A DNA stretch of 55,307 nucleotides from SMBSF63 sp034003545. Its GTDB lineage: Bacteria; Chloroflexota; Anaerolineae; Anaerolineales; Anaerolineaceae. The notes under the pieces were generated by a model. It was given only the letters and a program-made list of their open reading frames with translations, ran no database searches and was not told the DNA's origin. Each line of letters opens with the position of its first letter. The stretch's first letter is position 1. Of this stretch, positions 35,576 to 43,508 are shown piece after piece. The DNA is taken from contig CAYURM010000019.1 of the NCBI GenBank assembly GCA_964447155.1, positions 1 to 55,307 on the forward strand, written 5' to 3'. A program made the position numbers and the translations under genes.

Positions 35576-35647
35576 ATGTCAGAATTCATCAACCAGTATC
35601 TCAGTTCCCAGGTTCAGCAAAGGTCTCGGAACGCTGAAAATGAATAA
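35576..35647 (+). CDS. Possible 23-residue leader ORF
   Basis: A short frame begins at ATG 35576 after AAGGGG and ends at TAA 35645-35647, 5 bases beyond the ATG of the phosphatase gene in a different frame. It has a better ribosome site than the large gene, so it may couple translation. It resembles no known peptide. Confidence 0.3.
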   Translation: MSEFINQYLSSQVQQRSRNAENE

Positions 35648-37733
35648 ACAATTCGCACGACGGTTATTACAAATTGGGGTCATTGGCGCTACACATACAA
35701 TCGCCTTGATCCTGTTACAGCGCATTCTGCCGGGTTTTGAGTACACACGGGTAGCGGCAATCGTTATCATGATCATTGGGATAGCCCTCACTCAGTCTGG
35801 TTTTTGGTGGATGTTTGTCAACTTCTTCGCCAGACTGCCGTTTTGGCTGTATCCCGTGATGACGACTTTTGTGAATGGCTTTTTTATTTTCCTGTTGGGC
35901 CGTTTTTTACCGGGAATTGTGATCCAGGATATCCCGACCGCGATATGGATCCTGGTAGATTTGACCGCAGTTAACACCCTCGTCAGCAGCCTGTTTTCTC
36001 TGGAAGAAGACCGCTGGTTTGACCGCAACGTCATCCACAGCATGATAAAACGCACGGGAAACCAGATCCATACCGAGGTCCCCGGGTTTTTGTTTTTAGA
36101 AATTGATGGGCTGAGTGAGGAATTATTACGGCATGCCATCAAAGACGGGAATATGCCCACGCTTCAACGATGGCTGCAACGCGGCAGTCATCGAATCACA
36201 GGATGGGAAACAGAATTCTCTTCTCAAACCGGGGCGATGCAAGCAGGGATTTTATTGGGCAGAAATGCCAATATCCCCGCCTATCGCTGGTGGGATCGGC
36301 AGCAGCGCAAGCTGGTACTTTCGGGTTTACCAAGCGACGCCCAGAAAATTGAAGCGCAGCAAACCAATGGCGAAGGACTTTGCAACAAGGGTGGTTCTTC
36401 GCGCGGCAATATGTTTTCGGGAGACGCCTCCGAAAGCCTGTTTACGATCAGTACCTTACTGGATCGAAGCCGCAATCGCGGCCCAGGGTTCTATTTTTAT
36501 TTGATCAACCCTCATGTCGTCATCCGCTTGATCACTCGCTTTCTTGTGGAAGTTGTAAAAGAGTGGGGACAGGCTTTTTGGCAGCGGGCGCAGCGCTATC
36601 CCTACCGGGTAAGCGCCAGAAATTTCACCTACGCCTTCTTACGCGGCTTTATGTCGCCGATCCTTCAAGATCTTTCCACCTACGCACTCATCAGTGATAT
36701 GTTACGCGGGTTGCCGGCAGCCTATGTCCTCTATGCAGGCTATGATGATATTGCGCATTACGCCGGCATGTATTCCACCGAAGCAGCCCGCTCCCTGAAG
36801 AATACAGACCAGTATTTTGAGCGCATCGAACGTGCGCTGCAAAATGCGCCACGTCCCTACCATATCATCGTCCTTTCCGATCATGGGCAAAGCTTTGGCC
36901 GAACATTTCAAGCAGCATATGGCTTGAAATTAGATGAATTGGTGAAAGGTTTATTGAAAGACGAATCAAAGCTGGTGGGTGCCCTGGATACCAATGAAGC
37001 CTGGGATAATCTCAGCGCTTTCTTAAACGAATCAATCGCTCCAGCCTCGCGTACCGCAAACATCATTCGCAAGGCTCTCGCCGGTAAAGTACAGGCGGGA
37101 GCTGTCCAGGTGGGTCCTGAAAGAAAGGTAGCCAGGCAAATAGCCGCTGCGGACGATGGAAAAGTTCTGGTGCTGGCTTCCGGTTGTGCCGGGTTGATCT
37201 ACTTCACCGCTGCAGAAACACGCTTGACTCAAGAACAACTACAGAACGCCTATCCCGGCCTGCTGTTAGGTTTAATCAACCATCCGGGGATTGGTTTCGC
37301 ACTGATTCAATCAGAGCAATATGGACCGATGGTGATAGGGAAAGGCGGGGTTAATTATCTTGCGGACGGCAAAATTGAGGGCACTGACCCTTTGAAAAAT
37401 TATGGCGTGAACGCTGCCAGGCATCTTTTCCAAGAGAGCAGCTATGAAAACTGCCCGGATATCCTGTTAAATACCGCCTATGATCCCGTCACCCAGGAAA
37501 TTAGCGGATTTGAAAATCAGGTTAGTCACCATGGCGGCCTGGGCGGCTTGCAGAACCATCCTTTTATTCTGTATCCTACTGCATTTCAAGCACCTCATGC
37601 GCCGATCGTTGGCGCACAGGCGGTTCACCAGCTGTTACAAGGATGGCGCACTGCTGCTCAACACGATCGAACCCCTGCAGCCACCACAAAACCCAAACCT
37701 CCAGGATTCGAAGAAAGACCATCGCCAATTTAA
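35640..37733 (+). CDS. Membrane-anchored alkaline-phosphatase-superfamily protein
   Basis: The 697-residue protein starts with a hydrophobic domain of about four helices (residues 8-115, phage-holin-like family 4 type, including GFEYTRVAAIVIMIIG). A large domain of the alkaline phosphatase/nucleotide pyrophosphatase fold follows. That domain has FLEIDGLSEELLRHA with the first metal Asp, a likely Thr/Ser nucleophile region near TEFSSQTGAMQAGIL, YAGYDDIAHYAGM and IVLSDHGQSFG. It may cleave phosphodiester or phosphomonoester groups near the membrane. Its last 12 residues lie inside repeat B2. It is bracketed by direct repeats. Confidence 0.8.
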   Translation: MNKQFARRLLQIGVIGATHTIALILLQRILPGFEYTRVAAIVIMIIGIALTQSGFWWMFVNFFARLPFWLYPVMTTFVNGFFIFLLGRFLPGIVIQDIPTAIWILVDLTAVNTLVSSLFSLEEDRWFDRNVIHSMIKRTGNQIHTEVPGFLFLEIDGLSEELLRHAIKDGNMPTLQRWLQRGSHRITGWETEFSSQTGAMQAGILLGRNANIPAYRWWDRQQRKLVLSGLPSDAQKIEAQQTNGEGLCNKGGSSRGNMFSGDASESLFTISTLLDRSRNRGPGFYFYLINPHVVIRLITRFLVEVVKEWGQAFWQRAQRYPYRVSARNFTYAFLRGFMSPILQDLSTYALISDMLRGLPAAYVLYAGYDDIAHYAGMYSTEAARSLKNTDQYFERIERALQNAPRPYHIIVLSDHGQSFGRTFQAAYGLKLDELVKGLLKDESKLVGALDTNEAWDNLSAFLNESIAPASRTANIIRKALAGKVQAGAVQVGPERKVARQIAAADDGKVLVLASGCAGLIYFTAAETRLTQEQLQNAYPGLLLGLINHPGIGFALIQSEQYGPMVIGKGGVNYLADGKIEGTDPLKNYGVNAARHLFQESSYENCPDILLNTAYDPVTQEISGFENQVSHHGGLGGLQNHPFILYPTAFQAPHAPIVGAQAVHQLLQGWRTAAQHDRTPAATTKPKPPGFEERPSPI

Positions 37734-37896
37734 TTCCTGTCAACGCTTCTTAACCCTCTGTTCAAGATTCAACCCTGCGGGAGGCTCCCCCACCGCCAGC
37801 TCCAAACCTCCCGCAGGGATGTTCGTTGTGCATTCTTCATAATCCCAAAACCTGAACAAGCCCGCGGAAAGCACATCATTCCAACCTGCGGGAAGG
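37698..37896. repeat. Four-arm element B2 (direct repeat, right copy)
   Basis: This 199-bp copy of element B1 has arms at 37698 (degraded, lacking CGC), CCCTGCGGGAGG (37773-37784), CCTCCCGCAGGG (37807-37818) and AACCTGCGGGAAGG (37883-37896). Its left end supplies the stop codon and the last codons of the phosphatase gene. Confidence 0.8.
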
Positions 37897-37904
37897 AATT
37901 CCTG

Positions 37905-37980
37905 ATCCCTATTCCCTAATTGACTAATTGACTAATCGACCAATTGCCTGGTTGACCGATTGCCTGATTACCTGATCCCC
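37905..37980. repeat. Octamer array, consensus TGATTGAC (best copy)
   Basis: After a short lead-in, eight consecutive units in exact 8-bp register run to 37980. Variants include TAATTGAC, CAATTGCC, TGGTTGAC, CGATTGCC and TGATTACC. It abuts the promoter of the M23 peptidase gene. Confidence 0.75.
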
Positions 37981-37995
37981 CAAAGCGGTTATAAT
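37968..37995 (+). promoter_or_regulatory. Promoter of the M23 peptidase gene, leaderless
   Basis: TTACCT (37968-37973, within the array), a 16-bp spacer and TATAAT (37990-37995) precede the ATG at 38003 by 7 bases. No Shine-Dalgarno sequence is present. Confidence 0.5.
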
Positions 37996-38002
37996 CCCCT
38001 GC

Positions 38003-38713
38003 ATGACCAAAACCCTCAAATTCTTCCTCTCCGCCGGCATCGTCGTCGTGCTGGTGGGCGCCTACTTCTGGTTCCGCCGCCCGCAGTTCCTCGGCAACGG
38101 CGGGCGTGACGTCCAGGTCATGCGCTGGATTCGCGGCGGCGGGAACGTGCCTGAATGGGTAATCGAGGCCAACACCCACTGCGGTGACGCCCCCTTCCAG
38201 ATGCCCACCAGTGGCTTCATCGGCTACCTGTGGGACGATTCCTTCCGTCCCGGACACCACCACCAGGGCATTGACATCTTCGGCGTGCCCACCGTGGGCG
38301 TCACCCCGGTATATGCCGCCTACGACGGCTACCTCACCCGTAAAACGGACTGGAAATCGACCGTCGTCATCCGCATCCCCAGCGATCCCCTCCAGTCCAA
38401 CCGCCAGATCTGGACCTATTACACCCACCTGGCGGACGCCAATGGCAATTCCACCATCGCCGCCGACTTCCCGCCCGGCACCAGCGAAGTGCCGGTCAAG
38501 GCAGGCGCCCTGCTCGGCTATCAGGGCAACTTCTCCGGCACACCTGGTAAACCCGTGGGCGTGCACCTGCATTTCTCCATCGTGCTGGATGACGGCAGTG
38601 GACAGATCCGTAACGAACTCGATATCGTCAACACCCTCGACCCTTCGCCCTACTTCAACCTCAATCTGAACGCCAACACCAACCCCGGTGAAGTGCCCCT
38701 GTGTGGAGAGTAA
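38003..38713 (+). CDS. M23 family metallopeptidase-like protein
   Basis: The 236-residue protein has an N-terminal membrane anchor (about 5-24) and an extracytoplasmic LytM/M23 domain. The zinc ligands are visible in HHHQGIDIFG (HxxxD) and VHLHFSI (HxH). Members cut peptide cross-links in cell-wall peptidoglycan or act as non-catalytic activators. Here all expected ligands are kept, so it is probably active. It lies between repeat element B2 and a tandem-repeat region, under a promoter next to an octamer array. Confidence 0.85.
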   Translation: MTKTLKFFLSAGIVVVLVGAYFWFRRPQFLGNGGRDVQVMRWIRGGGNVPEWVIEANTHCGDAPFQMPTSGFIGYLWDDSFRPGHHHQGIDIFGVPTVGVTPVYAAYDGYLTRKTDWKSTVVIRIPSDPLQSNRQIWTYYTHLADANGNSTIAADFPPGTSEVPVKAGALLGYQGNFSGTPGKPVGVHLHFSIVLDDGSGQIRNELDIVNTLDPSPYFNLNLNANTNPGEVPLCGE

Positions 38714-38718
38714 CCGGA

Positions 38719-38877
38719 CCCTGAGCTTGCCGAAGGGCACAGGAGTACGGAAGCCGTTCCGGCTTCGGCAGGCTCCGGCTTCGGCAGGCTCCGGCTTCGG
38801 CAGGCTCCGGCTTCGGCAGGCTCCGGCTTCGGCAGGCTCAGCCTGCGCCGACCCCGTCCCCTGAGCTTGCCGAAGGG
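38719..38877. repeat. Tandem 16-bp repeat flanked by CCCTGAGCTTGCCGAAGGG
   Basis: Five perfect copies of TCCGGCTTCGGCAGGC (38758-38837) lie between two copies of CCCTGAGCTTGCCGAAGGG (38719-38737 and 38859-38877). The 16-bp unit is close to the reverse complement of the flanking motif, so the block is an expanded inverted repeat. Confidence 0.85.
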
Positions 38878-38886
38878 CACATGAGT

Positions 38887-38910
38887 GGTGCGTTCAATAG
38901 CGAACGCACC
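38887..38910. repeat. GGTGCGTTC hairpin, copy 1
   Basis: GGTGCGTTC (38887-38895) pairs with GAACGCACC (38902-38910). It is not followed by a T run. A second copy lies at 39888, so the pair brackets the acetyltransferase gene. Confidence 0.75.
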
Positions 38911-39013
38911 CTTGTGGAACCTACGTTTTCCTGCTTTCCTTTCGATAACAAATATATAATTTACCGTATAATAAATACAGGCAGAATCATCCATCTGTTC
39001 ATCAAGGAACGTT

Positions 39014-39814
39014 ATGCTGTCCTATCGTGAAATCGACTGCGGCCTGCGCAAGCTGGGACTCGAAGAAACTACCCCGGTCATTGTGCATACCTCCCTGAAG
39101 GCCTTCGGTGAAGTGCGCGGGGGCGCGGAAACCATGCTGGGCGCCCTGCTGGCGAATTTCAACGCCGTAATGATGCCCACCTTCACCTACAAAGCCATGA
39201 TCGTGCCCGAAGCCGGGCCGGAAAACAACGGCATTCTCTACGGCAGCGGCAAAGACCGCAATCGAATGGCGATCCCCTTTGAGGCCAACATGCCCGCCGA
39301 CAAACTGATGGGCGTTTTGCCCGAAACCCTGCGCCGTGAACCGGCATCCAAGCGCTCTACCCACCCCATCCTCTCCTTTGCCGGCAGAGGTGTCGAAACC
39401 GCTCTTAATGCCCAGACGCTGAAAGACCCGCTCGCCCCGATCCGCGTCCTGGCCCAGACAAATGCCTGGGTGCTGCTGCTGGGCGTGGATCATTCCGTCA
39501 ATACCAGCATCCACTACGCCGAAAAACTGGCCGGGCGCCGGCAGTTCGTCCGCTGGGCGCTGGAAGAAAATAAGATCACCGAATGTCCCGGCTTTCCAGG
39601 CTGTTCCAACGGTTTTAACCAGCTCGAAATGCCGGTCAACGGAATCACTGCACGGGTGAAAATCGGCAATGCCGAAGTGCAGGCCATTCCGCTGATGCCC
39701 ATGCTGGACATCGCCATTGAAATGATCGCTGACGACCATCAAGCCCTGCTGTGCAACAACCCCGAATGCGAACGCTGCCGCGTGGTGCGAACGAGCAGCA
39801 CGGCGTTGGAATGA
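39014..39814 (+). CDS. AAC(3) family N-acetyltransferase-like protein
   Basis: The 266-residue protein matches the aminoglycoside 3-N-acetyltransferase (Antibiotic_NAT) family. Landmarks are VIVHTSLKAFGEVRGGAETML, VMMPTFTYKA, LMGVLPETLRREPASKRSTHPILSFAGRG and LLLGVDHSVNTSIHYAE, the usual order of the acetyl-CoA and substrate segments. Many chromosomal members are not resistance enzymes but act in metabolism (YokD-like). No resistance context is present. The ATG follows AAGGAACG. It is flanked by two GGTGCGTTC hairpins. Confidence 0.82.
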   Translation: MLSYREIDCGLRKLGLEETTPVIVHTSLKAFGEVRGGAETMLGALLANFNAVMMPTFTYKAMIVPEAGPENNGILYGSGKDRNRMAIPFEANMPADKLMGVLPETLRREPASKRSTHPILSFAGRGVETALNAQTLKDPLAPIRVLAQTNAWVLLLGVDHSVNTSIHYAEKLAGRRQFVRWALEENKITECPGFPGCSNGFNQLEMPVNGITARVKIGNAEVQAIPLMPMLDIAIEMIADDHQALLCNNPECERCRVVRTSSTALE

Positions 39815-39887
39815 CGATGTCAGCCGCCATCGTTTGCTAGCCTGCCAGAATCACAGCAACCCGTGTTTCACCCTCGGTGTGAACTCT

Positions 39888-39922
39888 GGTGCGTTCAACA
39901 GCGAACGCACCCTGCTTTTTTT
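39888..39922 (+). terminator. GGTGCGTTC hairpin copy 2, acting as terminator
   Basis: GGTGCGTTC (39888-39896) pairs with GAACGCACC (39903-39911), and CTGC plus seven T follow, giving an intrinsic terminator after the acetyltransferase gene. Confidence 0.7.
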
Positions 39923-39939
39923 GACTGAACGCAAATCCC

Positions 39940-39978
39940 TGATCCCTAATTACCTGATTGCTGATTGCCTGATTGACA
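39940..39978. repeat. Octamer array, consensus TGATTGAC (copy upstream of ygiQ)
   Basis: Units TGATCCC, TAATTACC, TGATTGC, TGATTGCC and TGATTGAC in 7-8-bp register. The last one ends in TTGACA, the -35 of the next promoter. Confidence 0.65.
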
Positions 39979-40001
39979 TCCACCCCCATCTCTGGTATCG
40001 T
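39973..40001 (+). promoter_or_regulatory. Promoter of the YgiQ gene
   Basis: TTGACA (39973-39978) with a 17-bp spacer and TATCGT (39996-40001). The leader would be about 33 bases and has CTGGAG before the ATG. Confidence 0.5.
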
Positions 40002-40040
40002 ACACTTAATACTGGTAACCCTCATTCCCCCTGGAGTAAC

Positions 40041-41777
40041 ATGTTCCTCCCCACTACCCGCACAGAAATGCAAGCCCTCGGCTGGGACGCGCTGGACGTG
40101 ATCCTCGTCAGCGGGGATAGCTATATCGACAGCCCCTATATCGGCGTGGCGCTGATCGGCAAGCTGCTCGCAGCGCGCGGCTATCGCGTGGGCATCATCG
40201 CCCAGCCGGACGTGCAAAGTGCGGGCGACATCACCCGCCTGGGCGAGCCGCTCCTCTTCTGGGGCATCAGCGGCGGATCGGTAGACTCGATGGTTGCCAA
40301 CTTCACCGCCACCAACAAGCGCCGCCGCAGCGATGACTATACCCCCGGCGGCGAGAACAATCGCCGCCCCAACCGCGCTGTGATCGCCTACACGAATCTG
40401 ATCAAACGCCATTTCAAGAACACCGTCCCGATTGTGCTGGGCGGGGTCGAGGCCAGCTTGCGGCGCGTGGCGCACTATGACTACTGGTCCGACAGCATCC
40501 GCCGGGCTATCCTGTTTGACGCCAAGGCCGACATCGTGGTGTATGGCATGGCCGAGCGCACCATCGTGGAACTGGCCGAATGCCTGAAAAGCGGCACAGA
40601 CTGGCGCAGCCTGCGCGGACTATCCTACATTGCCAGCGATCCGCAGCCTGACTACATCGAACTGCCCGCCTATGAAACCGTCAGGGAAGACCCGCAGGCC
40701 TTCATCGACATGTTCCACAGCTTCTACAAGAACAACGACCCGCTCAATGCCCGCGGCCTGTGCCAGCAGCACGGCAACCGCTTCCTCATCCAGAACCCGC
40801 CCAATTTCTACCTCAGCAAGGACGAAATGGACGAGGTATATGCCCTGCAATTTGAGCGCGAGCAGCACCCCTTCTACCAGGCCCAGGGTGATGCCAAAGC
40901 CCTCGAGACGATCCGCTTTTCCCTGTCCACCCACCGCGGCTGCTATGGTGAATGTAATTTCTGCGCAATCGCCGTCCACGAAGGACGCACCGTGCGCTGG
41001 CGCAGCCCCGCTTCCATAGAAAACGAAGCCCGCAGCATCACCAGACTGCCCGGCTTCAAAGGCTACATTCAGGATGTCAGCGGCCCTACCGCCAATATGT
41101 ACGGCTACGAATGTCCCAAGAAGCTGAAGGACGGAAGCTGCCAGGACAGGCGCTGCCTGACCCCCGAGCGCTGCCCCGTATTGAAGATCAATCACCAGCC
41201 GCAGCTTGACCTGCTGCGCCGGCTGCGCAAAATCGACGGCATCAAAAAAGTCTTCGTCGCCTCCGGCATCCGCTATGACATGGTGCTGGCCGACCGCCAG
41301 CATGGCAAAACCTACCTGAAAGAGATCGTCGAGCATCACACCTCCGGGCAGTTGAAGATCGCCCCCGAACACACTGAAGAGCATGTCTTGCGCCGGATGG
41401 GCAAGCCCGGCGTGGAAGACCTGCACGACTTCAAGGCCATGTTTGACCAGATGAACCGCGATGCCGGCAAGCAGCAATTCCTCACCTATTACCTGATCGC
41501 CGCCTATCTGGGCTGCACACAGGCCGACATGCAAAAGCTGAAAACCTACGCCAGCCGGGAATTACGCCTCAATCCCGAGCAGGTGCAGATCTTCACCCCC
41601 ACTCCCTCCACCTACGCCAGCGTGATGTACCATACCGGCATCGACCCCTTCAGCGGGGAAAAACTGTTTGTTGAAAAAGAGATTGCCGGTAAACTTCGTC
41701 AGAAAAGCGTGGTCACAGATAAGAAACCCGTCCAGCACGCCCCTGCACAGCCCATCAAACCCCGCAAACGGCGTTAA
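40041..41777 (+). CDS. YgiQ family radical SAM protein
   Basis: The 578-residue protein opens with FLPTTRTEMQALGWDALDVILVSGDSYIDSPYIGVALIG, the YgiQ N-terminal domain that resembles a B12-binding fold. The radical SAM core has CYGECNFC (C301, C305, C308), and a Cys-rich stretch CPKKLKDGSCQDRRC follows. The length is shorter than E. coli YgiQ (about 740). The ATG at 40041 is chosen over an upstream in-frame extension because it starts the conserved region and has GGAG. The reaction is unknown for the family. Confidence 0.9.
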   Translation: MFLPTTRTEMQALGWDALDVILVSGDSYIDSPYIGVALIGKLLAARGYRVGIIAQPDVQSAGDITRLGEPLLFWGISGGSVDSMVANFTATNKRRRSDDYTPGGENNRRPNRAVIAYTNLIKRHFKNTVPIVLGGVEASLRRVAHYDYWSDSIRRAILFDAKADIVVYGMAERTIVELAECLKSGTDWRSLRGLSYIASDPQPDYIELPAYETVREDPQAFIDMFHSFYKNNDPLNARGLCQQHGNRFLIQNPPNFYLSKDEMDEVYALQFEREQHPFYQAQGDAKALETIRFSLSTHRGCYGECNFCAIAVHEGRTVRWRSPASIENEARSITRLPGFKGYIQDVSGPTANMYGYECPKKLKDGSCQDRRCLTPERCPVLKINHQPQLDLLRRLRKIDGIKKVFVASGIRYDMVLADRQHGKTYLKEIVEHHTSGQLKIAPEHTEEHVLRRMGKPGVEDLHDFKAMFDQMNRDAGKQQFLTYYLIAAYLGCTQADMQKLKTYASRELRLNPEQVQIFTPTPSTYASVMYHTGIDPFSGEKLFVEKEIAGKLRQKSVVTDKKPVQHAPAQPIKPRKRR

Positions 41778-41924
41778 TTCCTCCTCTTTTTCCACGAAAA
41801 CAGTTCAAAAATACAGTTTATGCTATACTCATTTCATAAGAAAACCGGGGTATTCTTGCCTTTATCGCTTGAATCATCCTCTTTTTTCAACAGGCGCAGG
41901 ACCATTCAGGCAGGGATTGGAACC

Positions 41925-43505
41925 ATGACAAAGGACGCCACGCAAGCCTCTCTTGAGCTTCTTTACACCATCAGCCGCGAGCTGACTTCCTCATTAAACT
42001 TGCACAATGTTCTCAGCAGGGTTCTTTTCCTGTTTACCAAAAATGTCGGCGCAGAACGCGGCAGCTTGATCGTGCTGGACGAGAAACAACGCCCCGTCGA
42101 AGGCGCCATCGTCCTGGACGGCCAGCTTGACTCCCACAAAGCCGAACAATTGCAGGCTACCCTCGACCAGGGACTGGCCGGTTGGGTGGTACAGAACAGA
42201 GAATCAGTCTTGATCGCCAACACTGCCGAAGATGACCGCTGGCTGCACCGCCCCGACGATGAAGAAAACCGCACCGGCCCCAAATCCGCCATCTGCATTC
42301 CACTGCTCGTCCAAAATGAACTGGTCGGTGTGCTGACCCTCGTCCATCCTGAAACCGATTTCTTCTCCGAAGAAAAAATGACCCTCCTGCAAACGATTGC
42401 CGGTCAGGCCGGTATCGCCATCTATAATGCGCGCCTTTACAATTCTCTGCAAGCCACCAACCGTCGTTATTACCAGCTGTTTGAAGACAGCCTGACCCCG
42501 ATCATCATTACCGACCGCAGGGGCCATATCCTTGAAGCCAATCGGCTCGCCATCCAGTTTTTAGGCACCCCCCTGCAAAATCTCGAACGGCACAACATCC
42601 TCGAACTGCACTGGGCAGATGTGGACGCATTGGGTGATGACTGCCAAAACGTACAGCAAGACAATACCGTCATCTATGAGTCGCAGCTTTATCCGCTGGA
42701 AGGGGACAGCATTCCGGTTGAGATGCACGTGCGCCAGGTGAATATTGCCGGACAGGAAAACCTGCAATGGATCGTGGAGGATATCACCCAGCGCAAAAAA
42801 CTGGAAACCCTGCGTAATGACCTGACCGCGATGATCTACCACGACCTGCGTTCCCCGCTGTCGAACATCATCTCCAGCCTGGAAATGCTGCCCGCCATCG
42901 CGCCGGACGAGTTCAACCCCATGCTGGAACCTGTGCTGTCCATCACCAGACGCTCCACCGAACGCATGCAGCGCATGATCCGCTCCCTGCTGGATATCAA
43001 CCGCCTGGAAACCGGCCAACGCATCACCGATCCCGCACCAGTGCTGCCCCGGGAATTATTGAGAGAGGCGATCCTCACAGTTGAGCCGATTGCCGCGCAC
43101 AAAAAGCAAACCATTCACACAGAAATTGACAAAAATCTGCCGCAGATCAAGGTGGACGCTGACATGATCAAACGCGTTTTGATCAACTTGCTGGAGAACG
43201 CCAGCAAATTCACCCCGGCCAATGAAAGCATCTCGGCAGGGGCGGAAATGAAAACCCCGGACTGCATCCGCTTCTGGGTGCAGGACAGCGGCCCCGGTAT
43301 TCCCGAAGCCGTGCAGGAAGAAATTTTCAACAAATTTACCACTTACACATCACCGGACCTGCCCAAAGGCATTGGCCTCGGGCTGGCATTCTGCAAATTG
43401 GCCGTTCAGGCACATGACGGTAAAATCTGGGTTGAAAGCAAAGCGCAGCAAGGCAGCCGCTTCTCTTTCCAGATTCCCACGAAACAGATTGACGAAGAGG
43501 AGTAG
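41925..43505 (+). CDS. Sensor histidine kinase with GAF and PAS domains
   Basis: The 526-residue cytoplasmic kinase has a GAF domain (about 10-165), a PAS domain (about 180-295), a HisKA dimerisation helix with the phosphoacceptor H306 in MIYHDLRSPLSNI, and a HATPase_c domain with NLLENASKF, DSGPGIPE and GIGLGLAFCKLAV. No transmembrane segment is present after the ATG at 41925. No response regulator gene is next to it, so its partner lies elsewhere. The ligand of the sensory part is unknown. Confidence 0.9.
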   Translation: MTKDATQASLELLYTISRELTSSLNLHNVLSRVLFLFTKNVGAERGSLIVLDEKQRPVEGAIVLDGQLDSHKAEQLQATLDQGLAGWVVQNRESVLIANTAEDDRWLHRPDDEENRTGPKSAICIPLLVQNELVGVLTLVHPETDFFSEEKMTLLQTIAGQAGIAIYNARLYNSLQATNRRYYQLFEDSLTPIIITDRRGHILEANRLAIQFLGTPLQNLERHNILELHWADVDALGDDCQNVQQDNTVIYESQLYPLEGDSIPVEMHVRQVNIAGQENLQWIVEDITQRKKLETLRNDLTAMIYHDLRSPLSNIISSLEMLPAIAPDEFNPMLEPVLSITRRSTERMQRMIRSLLDINRLETGQRITDPAPVLPRELLREAILTVEPIAAHKKQTIHTEIDKNLPQIKVDADMIKRVLINLLENASKFTPANESISAGAEMKTPDCIRFWVQDSGPGIPEAVQEEIFNKFTTYTSPDLPKGIGLGLAFCKLAVQAHDGKIWVESKAQQGSRFSFQIPTKQIDEEE

Positions 43506-43508
43506 CTC

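Noticed and set aside
37905..37980. Octamer array as a CRISPR or replication-origin iteron cluster
   Set aside because: Units are only 8 bp with no spacers, the arrays are scattered beside ordinary genes, and no replication initiator gene or DnaA-box cluster is nearby.
38758..38837. Possible CRISPR array
   Set aside because: The 16-bp units are head-to-tail with no unique spacers and no cas genes are present.
39014..39814. Antibiotic-resistance gene call for the AAC(3)-like protein
   Set aside because: No integron, IS or other resistance gene is nearby, and the family includes many housekeeping members. Only the family name is supported.
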